Of a DNA stretch of 64,000 bases, positions 8,064 to 17,009 are shown one piece after another; within the stretch, counting starts at the first letter, position 1, and every line of letters begins with the position of its first letter. The DNA is from Paenibacillus_L residui (GTDB lineage: Bacteria; Bacillota; Bacilli; Paenibacillales; NBRC-103111). Location of the stretch: NCBI RefSeq assembly GCF_042677205.1, contig NZ_JBHTIU010000081.1:103432-167431 (forward strand), read 5' to 3'. Both the position numbers and the translations under genes were made by a program. Under the pieces are notes generated by a model. That model was not told the origin of the DNA, searched no databases, and was given only the letters and a program-made list of their open reading frames with translations.

Positions 8064-9085
8064 TGAGAATTTTGCGCGGCTACCAGAGCTGGGCCTTCGA
8101 GAATAAGCCGGTGATCCTTTCGACGGCTACCGTTGTAGGTCCGGAGGAGGGCAACGGGCCTCTCGGTGACGATTTCGATATCGTTCACGGCGATATGACG
8201 CTGCAGGAGAAAACATGGGAGAAAGCGGAGCGCAAGTTAATGGAGGAAGCCACGAAGCTGGCGATCGAGAATGCAAAGACGACTAAAGAGAAAATCAATT
8301 TCTATGTAGGCGGCGATCTGATGAATCAGATCATTAGCAACTCCTTCGCCGCACGAACCTTGTCCGTCCCTTATTTAGGCGTGTTCGGGGCATGCTCCAC
8401 CTCGATGGAAAGCCTTGCCCTTGCCGCCATGATCGTTAATACGGGAGGCGCTAATTATGCCCTGGCGGGAACCTGCAGCCATAACTGTACGGTGGAGAAG
8501 CAATTTCGTTATCCGACCGAATATGGGTCGCAGAAGCCGCCAACCGCTCAATATACCATTACCGGTGCCGGAGCCGCCGTCGTTGCCGCTAAAGGGGAGG
8601 GGCCGATCATTACCCGGGCAACGATTGGACGCGTGGTCGATATGGGCATCAAGGATCCCTTCAATATGGGGGCGGCCATGGCTCCTGCCGCAGTGGACAC
8701 GCTGCAGGCCCATTTTCGCGATTTCCGTATTGAACCGGGCTATTATGATTTGATCGTTACCGGGGATTTGGCCAAGGTAGGTCACGCCATCGCCAGCGAG
8801 CTGCTGGAGAAGCACAAGATCCCTATGCAGCAGACCACCTTCATGGATTGCGGGCTGATGATCTATGATCTGGACAAGCAGCCGGTTCAGGCCGGAGGCA
8901 GCGGCTGCGGCTGCTCCGCCGTCGTCACATACGGCCATTTAATGAAAAAAATGCGCAACGGCGAAATCAACAGAATGCTTGTCGTTGCGACTGGAGCGTT
9001 GTTATCGCCGTTATCCTACCAGCAAGGCGAAAGCATTCCATGCATCGCGCACGCTGTCGCTATTGAGAGCGGAAGGAGGGAATAG
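8063..9085 (+). CDS. spoVAD: Stage V sporulation protein AD
   Basis: 340-residue thiolase-fold protein on the outer face of the inner spore membrane that binds dipicolinic acid. Starts at GTG 8063, overlapping the spoVAC stop by one base (tagtg), with GGAGGA just upstream. Visible blocks: FGACSTSMESLALAA, EKQFRYPTEYG, MAPAAVDT, AGGSGCGCSAVVTYGH and VVATGALLSP. Ends two bases before spoVAEb, so translation is coupled. Confidence 0.95.
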   Translation: MRILRGYQSWAFENKPVILSTATVVGPEEGNGPLGDDFDIVHGDMTLQEKTWEKAERKLMEEATKLAIENAKTTKEKINFYVGGDLMNQIISNSFAARTLSVPYLGVFGACSTSMESLALAAMIVNTGGANYALAGTCSHNCTVEKQFRYPTEYGSQKPPTAQYTITGAGAAVVAAKGEGPIITRATIGRVVDMGIKDPFNMGAAMAPAAVDTLQAHFRDFRIEPGYYDLIVTGDLAKVGHAIASELLEKHKIPMQQTTFMDCGLMIYDLDKQPVQAGGSGCGCSAVVTYGHLMKKMRNGEINRMLVVATGALLSPLSYQQGESIPCIAHAVAIESGRRE

Positions 9086-9087
9086 CG

Positions 9088-9444
9088 ATGTTTATGCAAT
9101 ATGTTTGGGCATTTGTAGTGGGGGGCGCCATCTGCGTGGTGGGTCAGCTGCTGCTTGACGTCGCCAAGCTGACGCCGGCCCATACGATGAGCGCGCTGGT
9201 TGTTGCCGGGGCCGTTCTGGATGGGCTGGGCCTGTACGAGCCGCTGATTAAGTTCGCCGGTGCCGGGGCGACCGTTCCGATCACAAGCTTCGGAAACTCG
9301 CTCGTTCACGGCGCCATCAGGGAAATCGAAACGAACGGCTGGGTCGGTATTATTACCGGTATTTTTGAAGTTACCAGTGCCGGTATATCGGCGGCGATCA
9401 TCTTTTCCTTTTTGGCCGCTCTGGTCTGCCGCCCCAGAGGCTAG
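9088..9444 (+). CDS. spoVAEB: Stage V sporulation protein AE (SpoVAEb)
   Basis: 118-residue membrane protein with about four hydrophobic helices, third member of the minimal SpoVAC-AD-AEb set. Motifs AFVVGGAICVVGQLL, KLTPAHTMSALVV, FAGAGATVPITSFGNSL and TSAGISAAI are those of SpoVAEb. SpoVAA, SpoVAB, SpoVAEa and SpoVAF genes are absent here and a terminator follows, so this is a three-gene spoVA unit. Confidence 0.93.
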   Translation: MFMQYVWAFVVGGAICVVGQLLLDVAKLTPAHTMSALVVAGAVLDGLGLYEPLIKFAGAGATVPITSFGNSLVHGAIREIETNGWVGIITGIFEVTSAGISAAIIFSFLAALVCRPRG

Positions 9445-9470
9445 ATGGTAAATATAGGAACTTTATGAGC

Positions 9471-9511
9471 AGACCCTCCCGGCGAGTATCGCCCGGGCAG
9501 GGTCTTTTTTT
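9471..9511 (+). terminator. Terminator of the spoVA unit
   Basis: AGACCCT / AGGGTCT outer stem with an inner GC-rich CCCGGCGA / TCGCCCGGG stem, followed by seven Ts. Confidence 0.9.
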
Positions 9512-9522
9512 GAAATAATAAG

Positions 9523-9594
9523 TATAAGTTTCATCTTATACCTGTTCTTATATTTCATCGGTAAACGCGCCTGTCCGAAAGGACGGCGATAACG
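9523..9594. repeat. Dispersed repeat family 2, copy A
   Basis: About 72 bp nearly identical to 23395-23466. It contains hairpin GTATAAG-tttcat-CTTATAC, the shared CTGTTCTTATATTTCATCGG, and a second hairpin CGCC-TGTCC-gaaa-GGAC-GGCG. In this copy CATCGGT is also matched by ACCGATG 60-70 bp downstream, enclosing the second hairpin. It begins about 12 nt after the T-run of the spoVA terminator. The region to 9776 shows no gene. Confidence 0.85.
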
Positions 9595-9776
9595 TATAAC
9601 CTTGCCGTGTGACCGATGACTCGCCATTCTGTTCCGGGATTATGATAAGCTAACCTAATATGGAAGTCGGGTCTTTTGAAGTATACTTAGCCTGTTAAAT
9701 CTTGTACAATAAAAGGGAGACTGCCTTAGAGGCAGATGATGCCGGTCCAGGAATGAAGCAAGAAGGAGGAGTGTCC

Positions 9777-10736
9777 ATGGAGAGCATCCCGAAGGAAGAG
9801 ATGCAGCTTATTCTGCAATTGCGAACGAATCTGGAATCTTGCATTTTTGGTAAAGAGAAAGAAATCAATCTGTTGCTTACCGCTCTGCTGGCCGAAGGCC
9901 ATGTACTGCTCGAGGATGTTCCGGGGACCGGAAAGACAGTGCTGATTAAAGCGCTTGCAAGATCCATTCAAGGGCAATATCGCCGGATCCAATGCAACCC
10001 CGATTTACTTCCCACCGATATTACGGGCGTATCTATTTTCCATCCGAAAGAAGAATCTTTCATATTTCGTCCAGGCCCTGTAATGACCAACATCCTGCTG
10101 ATAGACGAAATCAATCGGGCCACGACCAAGACACAGTCGGCACTGCTGGAGGCTATGGAAGAGAGGCATGTGACCGTAGACGGAGAATGCTACGAGCTGC
10201 CGAGACCATTCCTGCTGCTGGCTACGCAGAATCCGATTGATTTCGAAGGCACGTATAATTTGCCTGAAGCGCAGCTGGACCGTTTCATGATGAAATTCAG
10301 CCTTGGCTATCCGAGCCAGGATACGGAATTACAGATGATTACCGCACAGAGCAGAAGTCATCCGCTCGAGGATCTGCAGCCTGTGGCTACGACCGAACAG
10401 ATTATCGGTTTGCAGAACCTGGTTCGTCAGATCCATATGGACGAAGCTGTCGCTCAATATGCTGTCCAACTGGTCCGCCTGACCAGAGAGCAGCCGGCCA
10501 TATACCTGGGAGCCAGCCCCAGAGCGACTCTGTCCCTGGTCCATGCGGCCAAGGCATATGCTTTCATACAAGGAAGAGATTATGTCATCCCTGACGATAT
10601 TAAAGAACTGACCCCTTATGTGCTTGGACACCGCATTATTCTTCAGTCCGAAGCGAGAATGGAGGGAGCGACCATCTTATCGGTGCTGGAAACGGTATTT
10701 CGGCAGGTGAGAGTACCGGTGCGATTGGAGAAGTGA
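9777..10736 (+). CDS. MoxR-family AAA+ ATPase
   Basis: 319-residue AAA+ ATPase. Walker A is at residues 47-54 (DVPGTGKT), Walker B LLIDEINRA near 108-116, then sensor regions (TQNPIDFEGTYNLPEAQLDRF, arginine-rich ASPRATLSL). MoxR ATPases act as chaperones for partner proteins and are typically encoded with DUF58 and transglutaminase-like membrane proteins, as here. ATG 9777 has an ideal AAGGAGGAG site; a longer in-frame start at 9702 is not supported. It is the first gene of a three-gene operon equivalent to B. subtilis yeaC-yeaD-yebA. Confidence 0.9.
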   Translation: MESIPKEEMQLILQLRTNLESCIFGKEKEINLLLTALLAEGHVLLEDVPGTGKTVLIKALARSIQGQYRRIQCNPDLLPTDITGVSIFHPKEESFIFRPGPVMTNILLIDEINRATTKTQSALLEAMEERHVTVDGECYELPRPFLLLATQNPIDFEGTYNLPEAQLDRFMMKFSLGYPSQDTELQMITAQSRSHPLEDLQPVATTEQIIGLQNLVRQIHMDEAVAQYAVQLVRLTREQPAIYLGASPRATLSLVHAAKAYAFIQGRDYVIPDDIKELTPYVLGHRIILQSEARMEGATILSVLETVFRQVRVPVRLEK

Positions 10737-10740
10737 TCCA

Positions 10741-11973
10741 ATGAACGAATACTACAGCAATATCGGGTCGAAATTCGCCAGCTTTCCAATCCGCTTGGGT
10801 ATTGTTCTCGCCGTTTTTATATGTTCGTTATTTTTTCTCCTGTTTCAGGGCGGCAAGCTGGCCTTTATGCTGTTTATCATCGTTTTTATCCTGACGGTCT
10901 ACCTGATTATGGGCAGATGGAGCGGAATTAAGAAGACGACGGGAAGCCGTACTCTGCTTATGGAACAAGACGGCAAGCTCGTGGCGGGGACTTCCGTTAC
11001 CATTCATCTTCAAGTGCAAATACCCGGCTTCTGGCCGATTCCGTATGTGTTTATTAAAGACCGGATTAGCCGCAAGAACGGCGGAGATCAGCGGTTTGAA
11101 GCATCGCTGGTTCCGGATTGGGGCAGGAGGGGAGTTGTGGAGTACAGGACAGCGCCTCTTCGCCGCGGGGTTTATCAATTTGGAACGACGGAGTGCTCTA
11201 CCGAGGATATTTTTGGAATCTTCCAGCATACGGGAGTCATTCATCTTCCTTACAGCTTCAAAGTCTATCCGAAAATAGTCGCGATCAAGGAATGGAGCCA
11301 GCTCCACTTCATGTTCAGAGGCAATCATTTTCATTCCATGACGACCCGGGCGGTCCGGGAAACGACACAGATCAACGGTGTCCGGGAGTATAACTACGGG
11401 GACCGGTTATCCCGTATTCACTGGAATGCGACAGCCAAGACAGGGACGCTCAAATCGAAGGAGTTTGAGAAGGAATCTCTTCCGAAGACGATCATAATTT
11501 TGGATTGTCATCCCGATCATTATTCCTCCTCCGATCAGTTTGAGCTGGCTGTGTCGGTAGCCGCTTCGTTATTGGATTATGCCTCCAGGAACGGACTATT
11601 GGCCGGCCTGTTGACTCATCAGTACATTCCGCCGGGACATCCGTCCGCAGGACATAATCCGATGCTCGATCATTTGGTTGAAGTGGAGGCCAATGCTCCC
11701 CGTTCCCTTCAGCAGGTCATTCACGAACATTCCATCCACTTGCCGGCGGGGACATTCGCCTTGGTCATTTCGCCCTTGCAGGGAGAACCGATGGCTCAAA
11801 GTCTTGGCTGGATGAAGCTCCGTCAGTTGAATCCGTGTCATCTTTGTATTAGTGGAGAAGGCCGGGGAACCGGAGATAACTGGATGAAGCTTCTGAAGGC
11901 AAAAGGTATATTGGGTTATTCGGTTCATACCCTGCAGGAGCTTCCCTATGTGTTAGGGGGAAATGTGCGATGA
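10741..11973 (+). CDS. DUF58 domain membrane-anchored protein
   Basis: 410 residues. Two N-terminal membrane helices (about 20-60, rich in Phe/Leu/Ile) precede a soluble part whose DUF58 core is REYNYGDRLSRIHWNATAKT followed by LKSKEFEKE, then a von Willebrand A-like fold (IIILDCHPDH). The partner MoxR ATPase gene is 4 bp upstream and the transglutaminase gene overlaps its stop (ATGA), so the three are co-translated. DUF58/MoxR pairs are proposed to take part in envelope or exported-protein assembly; the specific job is unknown. Confidence 0.88.
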   Translation: MNEYYSNIGSKFASFPIRLGIVLAVFICSLFFLLFQGGKLAFMLFIIVFILTVYLIMGRWSGIKKTTGSRTLLMEQDGKLVAGTSVTIHLQVQIPGFWPIPYVFIKDRISRKNGGDQRFEASLVPDWGRRGVVEYRTAPLRRGVYQFGTTECSTEDIFGIFQHTGVIHLPYSFKVYPKIVAIKEWSQLHFMFRGNHFHSMTTRAVRETTQINGVREYNYGDRLSRIHWNATAKTGTLKSKEFEKESLPKTIIILDCHPDHYSSSDQFELAVSVAASLLDYASRNGLLAGLLTHQYIPPGHPSAGHNPMLDHLVEVEANAPRSLQQVIHEHSIHLPAGTFALVISPLQGEPMAQSLGWMKLRQLNPCHLCISGEGRGTGDNWMKLLKAKGILGYSVHTLQELPYVLGGNVR

Positions 11974-14198
11974 GACAGGGACAAAATCGGTTCATCACAC
12001 TTCTGCTGAACGATTGGGCGCATAGACTGACTGTGCTTCTGTCCGGGATTTTCCTGCTGCAATTCGTCATCTGGCTGGCTCAGGAGGAATATGTATGGCT
12101 TCCGGAGACGGTCCTCTATATTAAAACCACACTTGTCATTGTCGGTGTGCTGGAAATCCTTCTATACAGGGCGGGCGGCTACCGTTTTTGGCTGCAGGCG
12201 GCCGCGGTGGCTATCTATACCTATGTCGCTGTCGATTATACCCCTGCAGCTATCAGGGAGCCCTCCTTTCAGGAACAGCTGTGGGATTTTCTCGGCCATC
12301 CCCATCCTTTTATCTGGTTCACCTTAGGCACCTGGATTATATATATTACAACGATATACTGGGTTCAGGTACGGTGGCGGATCTATTTGTTAATGTTTAT
12401 AAGCATCATGGCGATGGCCGTCCGCGATTCGTTTAGCCAAATCTATTTATGGAAACAAGTAGCGGTAGTTATAGCGTGCGGCCTGTGCTTATTGATTATC
12501 CGTCATTTTATTGAACTAAGGCGGAGGAACCCGATTGGCTGGGCTTACCTGGCGGATTATCCGGCCACCGTCGGAATTCCGATTGTGCTGCTGCTGGTGT
12601 TCACTATCGTCCCGGGAGTGTTCGCGCCCAACGTCAGCAATATCCTGACGGATCCTTACACACTGTGGAAAAATTGGAAGGGCGAGCAGGTTTCCTTCAA
12701 TGGTAAAGGCTTCAGCTCAATCTTGAACGACCTGGATGCCTCCTCCGGATATGGCAGGAACGACGATCAATTGGGAGGCGGCTTTAATTTCGATTACAGC
12801 CCGATCATGACCGTGGAAACGACTCATCGAAGCTACTGGCGAGGGGAAGTTCGTTCCGTATATACCGGAAGCGGCTGGGAACAGAGCGCTGCGGAGAAGC
12901 TCGGGCCGTCCTCCGAGGTTCGTCCCTCCCGGACGCTGCGAAGCTACCCGCGTTTCAAGGATTCCTTGACTGAAACGGTGGAAGTGAGGCAGACCGTCAC
13001 GATGCTTAGAGAGGATACCTATCCGGTTCTGTTCGGGGCATATGCCATACAGCAGGCGGATGAAGTGATGGCCGAGCCGGGTTTTGAGCGGCTGCTATGG
13101 ATGGAACGATCCTCCGAGCTTCGTTGGACAGAGAGGCCCTCCCGGCCTTATCCCACGACTTATACTCTTGTATCCCAAGTCCCAATTGTCCGGGAGGGAG
13201 AGCTTCGCAATGCGCACCGGCCGGTGAACCCCGGAGAGATGGCGGAATACTTGCAGCTTCCGGATTCCGTGCCGGACCGTGTCCGCGGACTGGCCCAGGA
13301 GATCACGAAAGACGAAGCAACGCCTTATGACCAGGTTAAAGCTATTGAGCGTTACCTGCAGACGAATTTCAAATATACGAACAATCCCAACTCTAACGGT
13401 TCGGATTCGATGGATTTCGTCGATCGGTTTTTATTTGAAATACAGGAAGGCTACTGTGATTATTTCTCGTCTGCGATGGTGGTCATGACCCGCTCAATAG
13501 GGATGCCTGCCCGTTGGGTGAAAGGTTTTGCGCCGGGGAGTCTTTCCTTTGACGAAAATATTGGCTTGAATCCATACGAAGAGATGGATCCGAATGGAGC
13601 CGGCTTATACACGGTTCGCAACTCAGACGCGCATTCGTGGGTGGAGGTTTATTTTGAAGGCTATGGCTGGATTCCATTCGAGCCGACTGCCGGTTTCGCC
13701 CTGCCCGTTCTTGCGCAGCCCTCCGGCGAAGACAATCCTCAGCCCGAACTTGACGAGGCTCCGGAATCGTTGCCCGAATCAGAGGATGTACCAGCTGACG
13801 GGCCGTTCGGCAACCGCGGGACGCAGGTGCTGATTGGATGGATAGCGGCCGCCGGTCTCCTGCTTGCAGCCGCAGCCGTGGGAATGACCCGCTGGGGAAG
13901 GACCCGAATCCGGCGGATCGTATTCAGGGAACTGCCCGCATCGGGCTTGCGGCAGCAGATTATCGTTGAATACAACCGGTTTATCCGGCATGCCAAGCGC
14001 AAGGGACGGCGCGCACATGATTATGAAACGGCGCGGGAGACGATTCAGCGTTGGGCGAATCAGCAGGTGTGGGCATCCGGTGATATGCTGAAGCTGTTGG
14101 GGTTGTTCGAGAAGGCCAAATACAGCGGGTCGCCGATTACCCGGGAGGAGTACGAACAAACCGTTGCACTCGTCAAGAAATTAAAGGAAATCGTTTAA
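11970..14198 (+). CDS. Transglutaminase-like membrane protein (TgpA/YebA type)
   Basis: 742 residues. About six N-terminal membrane segments (residues 15-215), a large extracellular part with a transglutaminase-like domain, an acidic Pro/Glu linker (about 590-620), one further membrane helix (IGWIAAAGLLLAAAAVG) and a cytoplasmic tail resembling DUF4129. Catalytic candidates: Cys near 496 in EGYCDYFSSAM, His in DAHSWVEVY and an acidic residue in IPFEPT. The start overlaps the DUF58 stop. B. subtilis has the same gene trio. Confidence 0.88.
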   Translation: MRQGQNRFITLLLNDWAHRLTVLLSGIFLLQFVIWLAQEEYVWLPETVLYIKTTLVIVGVLEILLYRAGGYRFWLQAAAVAIYTYVAVDYTPAAIREPSFQEQLWDFLGHPHPFIWFTLGTWIIYITTIYWVQVRWRIYLLMFISIMAMAVRDSFSQIYLWKQVAVVIACGLCLLIIRHFIELRRRNPIGWAYLADYPATVGIPIVLLLVFTIVPGVFAPNVSNILTDPYTLWKNWKGEQVSFNGKGFSSILNDLDASSGYGRNDDQLGGGFNFDYSPIMTVETTHRSYWRGEVRSVYTGSGWEQSAAEKLGPSSEVRPSRTLRSYPRFKDSLTETVEVRQTVTMLREDTYPVLFGAYAIQQADEVMAEPGFERLLWMERSSELRWTERPSRPYPTTYTLVSQVPIVREGELRNAHRPVNPGEMAEYLQLPDSVPDRVRGLAQEITKDEATPYDQVKAIERYLQTNFKYTNNPNSNGSDSMDFVDRFLFEIQEGYCDYFSSAMVVMTRSIGMPARWVKGFAPGSLSFDENIGLNPYEEMDPNGAGLYTVRNSDAHSWVEVYFEGYGWIPFEPTAGFALPVLAQPSGEDNPQPELDEAPESLPESEDVPADGPFGNRGTQVLIGWIAAAGLLLAAAAVGMTRWGRTRIRRIVFRELPASGLRQQIIVEYNRFIRHAKRKGRRAHDYETARETIQRWANQQVWASGDMLKLLGLFEKAKYSGSPITREEYEQTVALVKKLKEIV

Positions 14199-14226
14199 TT
14201 CATCCGAATAGGCCCAGGTACTTTCT

Positions 14227-14280
14227 GGAGCAATCCAAAGGGGATAATGATTACACAATTCCCGGGATTGCTCCTTTTCC
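14227..14280 (+). terminator. Terminator after the MoxR-DUF58-transglutaminase operon
   Basis: GGAGCAATCC (14227-14236) pairs perfectly with GGATTGCTCC (14265-14274), followed by TTTTCC. The large loop and short T-run make it moderate. Confidence 0.6.
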
Positions 14281-14429
14281 GGGTCGCCAGATAATATAAT
14301 CCAATTTGGAGATGATGATGGGTTAGAGTAACAAATATTCCGACCCATATGCAAAAAAAATCTTCGGAAGAAAAAGGTTTTAGTATACAATAATATACTG
14401 TAGGAAAAGTCATTAAAGGGGGAAACCGT

Positions 14430-15314
14430 ATGAATCATCCGGAAGAGTCTATAGAGTCACATGCCCGGCTGACAGCCATTAAACTTGTCAAGCGAGCGTT
14501 TTTCATCTTGCTTGGGGCCGGTTTTGTGTCGGTCGGGCTGGAAATGTTCCTGGTACCAAACAAGATTATTGATGGGGGCATTACTGGCATATCGATCATT
14601 ACTTCACATCTCACCAATTTGCCTGTAGGGATTTTTCTACTGCTGTTCAATCTCCCGTTTTTGTACATAGGGTATAAAAAAATAGGAAAAACGTTTGCCA
14701 TCTCCACTTTGTTTGCGGTTATTCTCATGTCGGTGGGAACCTTCCTGCTGCACAATTCCGATCCGTTCACGGACGATCCGCTGCTCGCTTCCGTATTCGG
14801 GGGCATTATTGTGGGCGTGGGTGTAGGAATGGTCATCCGGGCCGGAGGATCTTTGGACGGGACGGAAATTATTGCTATTCTGTTCAATGAGAAAAGCCCG
14901 TTCTCCGTAGGCGAAATTGTTATGTTCTTCAATATTTTCATTCTGGGCAGTGCGGGCTTCGTATTTGGCTGGAATCAGGCGATGTATTCTTTGATTGCTT
15001 ATTTTATTGCTTTCAAAATGATCGATATCGTCATCGAAGGCTTCGATGAATCGAAGGCGGTATGGATCATCAGCGACAAATACGAGCAAATCGGCAAGGC
15101 ACTGCTGAACCGTTTGGGCCGCGGAGTTACCTATTTGAACGGAGAAGGCGGGTTCAGCGGGGAGGATAAGAAAGTCGTCTTCTGCATCATCACCCGACTG
15201 GAAGAAGCAAAATTAAAATCAATTGTCGAGGAGTGGGATTCCAACGCTTTCTTGGCGATTGGCAACATTCACGATGTTCAGGGCGGGCAGTTCAAGAAGA
15301 AAGACATCCATTAA
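14430..15314 (+). CDS. YitT family membrane protein (DUF161/DUF2179)
   Basis: 294 residues: five to six N-terminal membrane helices (about 25-190) followed by a cytoplasmic DUF2179 domain of about 80 residues (ESKAVWIISDKYEQI, LNRLGRGVTYLNGEGGFSG, VFCIITRLEE). Motifs LVPNKIIDGGITGIS and RAGGSLDGTEI are typical of the YitT/YpjC/YqfU group, whose function is not established. ATG 14430 follows AAAGGGGGAAA. A small inverted repeat AGTATA-caataa-TATACT (14382-14399) just upstream might be an operator or part of a promoter. Confidence 0.88.
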   Translation: MNHPEESIESHARLTAIKLVKRAFFILLGAGFVSVGLEMFLVPNKIIDGGITGISIITSHLTNLPVGIFLLLFNLPFLYIGYKKIGKTFAISTLFAVILMSVGTFLLHNSDPFTDDPLLASVFGGIIVGVGVGMVIRAGGSLDGTEIIAILFNEKSPFSVGEIVMFFNIFILGSAGFVFGWNQAMYSLIAYFIAFKMIDIVIEGFDESKAVWIISDKYEQIGKALLNRLGRGVTYLNGEGGFSGEDKKVVFCIITRLEEAKLKSIVEEWDSNAFLAIGNIHDVQGGQFKKKDIH

Positions 15315-15362
15315 GGGCGGCGGCCTATTCGCCGTTATCCGCCCGGACCGGCTCTATTGGTC

Positions 15363-16226
15363 TTAATGAGGAATATGTTCAAAATCGGGGGCGGGGATTT
15401 CCGCATCCATCCATACCGGCTTGCGGTCCAAGTCGTCGGATGCGGCCTTTTCCCTATTTTTTAAATCCTCAATCCAGTAACGGATTAGATCATTCATCGC
15501 CACGGGGGCTTTCGTCGGAATTTGGTGTCGGACCCCTTTAACAAAGAATAACCGTGAATTAGGCAGCTTATGATGAAGCATTGAAGCATAGCGGAAGAAG
15601 CTTTTATCCTTGGTTCCATAAATCAACAGGACAGGGGCGTGAATCGTCTGCAGCCACTCGGTGCAATTGTACTTCAGACTGTATCGGTAGTAATTCATCC
15701 AGTCCTGAACAGAGCCTTCGCGCGCGGTTCTGGATAAATTGCGAAAAGTAAGCAGACTGTCCGAATTGCCGGCACATACCGAGGCATTCATGACCGGTTT
15801 GGCCTTGAACCGGGTTAGCCATTGCCCTAACCGAATTTTGCTGCGGAGCTTCCAATCGCTTACCTCGGACATGGCGCTGATCAGAATTCCGCCCATAATT
15901 CTTTCCGGATAAGTCAGCATGGCCTCCAATACGATGGAGCCTCCGGTAGAATACCCGCATAGGTAGGCTTTTTTTATTTTAAGCTCATCCATCAGCTGCT
16001 TAATATCTTCCACGATCAGAGTATAGTCGAGCGGTACTCGCGACGGCTCGCTTTTTCCATGGCCGCGGATGTCGAAGGTGACGACCTGATAATCGTTGGA
16101 TAAATCCGCTTTCTGATAATTAAAGTTGGCGCTCGTCAGAAGAGGAGGATGGATGAAGAGGATAGGATCTCCCTTCCCGGAAACATGAAAGTGCATCTTG
16201 TTCCCGTTGATGGTTCGGATCGGCAC
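15363..16226 (-). CDS. Alpha/beta hydrolase
   Basis: 287 residues of the alpha/beta-hydrolase fold. Oxyanion-hole region ILFIHPPLL, nucleophile elbow GYSTGG (Ser about 104), acid in LIYGTKDKSF and catalytic His in GVRHQIP are all present, so it should be an active serine hydrolase or esterase. Start GTG 16226 follows AAGGAGCTG. It is divergent from yqeG. The substrate cannot be predicted. Confidence 0.85.
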   Translation of the reverse strand: MPIRTINGNKMHFHVSGKGDPILFIHPPLLTSANFNYQKADLSNDYQVVTFDIRGHGKSEPSRVPLDYTLIVEDIKQLMDELKIKKAYLCGYSTGGSIVLEAMLTYPERIMGGILISAMSEVSDWKLRSKIRLGQWLTRFKAKPVMNASVCAGNSDSLLTFRNLSRTAREGSVQDWMNYYRYSLKYNCTEWLQTIHAPVLLIYGTKDKSFFRYASMLHHKLPNSRLFFVKGVRHQIPTKAPVAMNDLIRYWIEDLKNREKAASDDLDRKPVWMDAEIPAPDFEHIPH

Positions 16227-16300
16227 AACTATTCAGCTCCTTGCATTTCAGATTTAATATTAAAATGCCCAATCCCGGCTTAGTTCCTCTAAAGTCTTTT

Positions 16301-16328
16301 TTGCAAAAAAGCCGAATTATGGTATAGT
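16301..16328 (+). promoter_or_regulatory. SigA promoter of the yqeG-yqeH operon
   Basis: TTGCAA (16301-16306), 16 bp, TATAGT (16323-16328), ending about 40 bp before the yqeG start. Confidence 0.55.
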
Positions 16329-16367
16329 TTTTCTGTATCGATAAGGGAAAAAACTGGGGTGAACCGG

Positions 16368-16862
16368 TTGTTAAACAAATTAATTCCCAGGCGCCAGGTT
16401 AATTCGATCTATGACCTTGCCCTGGACGAACTGTGGAACGAAGGAATACGCGGCATTATTACGGATTTGGATAATACGCTGGTCGGAGCCAGAGTTCCTC
16501 TAGCCACTCCCGAGCTGGTGAAGTGGCTGGACTACTTGCAATCCCTCGGGTTTAAAGTCGTCATCGTATCTAATAATAACGAAACGAGAGTATCTACATT
16601 CGCCAAGCCGCTGAATGTCCCCTATATTCATAACGCATGCAAGCCGTCGGTCCAATCGTTCAGCAAGGCGATGGAATGGATGGGGCTCAAGCCGGAGCAA
16701 ATAGCTGTTCTGGGGGATCAGATGCTTACGGATGTGCTGGGCGGCAACCGGATGGGGCTGTACACGATTCTGGTTCAGCCTATCTCTTTGGTCGATGAAG
16801 GGTTTTTTACCCGCATTAACCGAAGACTGGAGAAGGCGGCCAGAGCTTTAATGAAAAAATAA
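16368..16862 (+). CDS. yqeG: YqeG family HAD-IIIA phosphatase
   Basis: 164-residue HAD-superfamily protein. Motif I is ITDLDNTLVGA, motif II VIVSNNNETR, and motif III/IV GDQMLTDVLGGNRMG. TTG 16368 (MLNKLIP) aligns with the B. subtilis YqeG start and has GGGGTG upstream; an in-frame GTG at 16359 is the alternative. First gene of the conserved Bacillales block with yqeH, aroE, yhbY, nadD and yqeK. The physiological substrate is not known. Confidence 0.9.
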   Translation: MLNKLIPRRQVNSIYDLALDELWNEGIRGIITDLDNTLVGARVPLATPELVKWLDYLQSLGFKVVIVSNNNETRVSTFAKPLNVPYIHNACKPSVQSFSKAMEWMGLKPEQIAVLGDQMLTDVLGGNRMGLYTILVQPISLVDEGFFTRINRRLEKAARALMKK

Positions 16863-17009
16863 AGCTGCTTGATTGAAATGCTTTAATATAAGTAATTGGA
16901 TCAATCATCGGGTGCTGCATAATTCGTGGCGATGGAAATCCAAACCTGGCAACGTAAATCAAATGTAAAGAACTTTGACTATACACGACACTACATTCAG
17001 GAGGAACCT

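Noticed and set aside
15315..15362. GC-rich inverted repeat after the YitT-type gene as terminator
   Set aside because: GGGCGG/CCGCCC pairing exists but there is no T-run on either strand.
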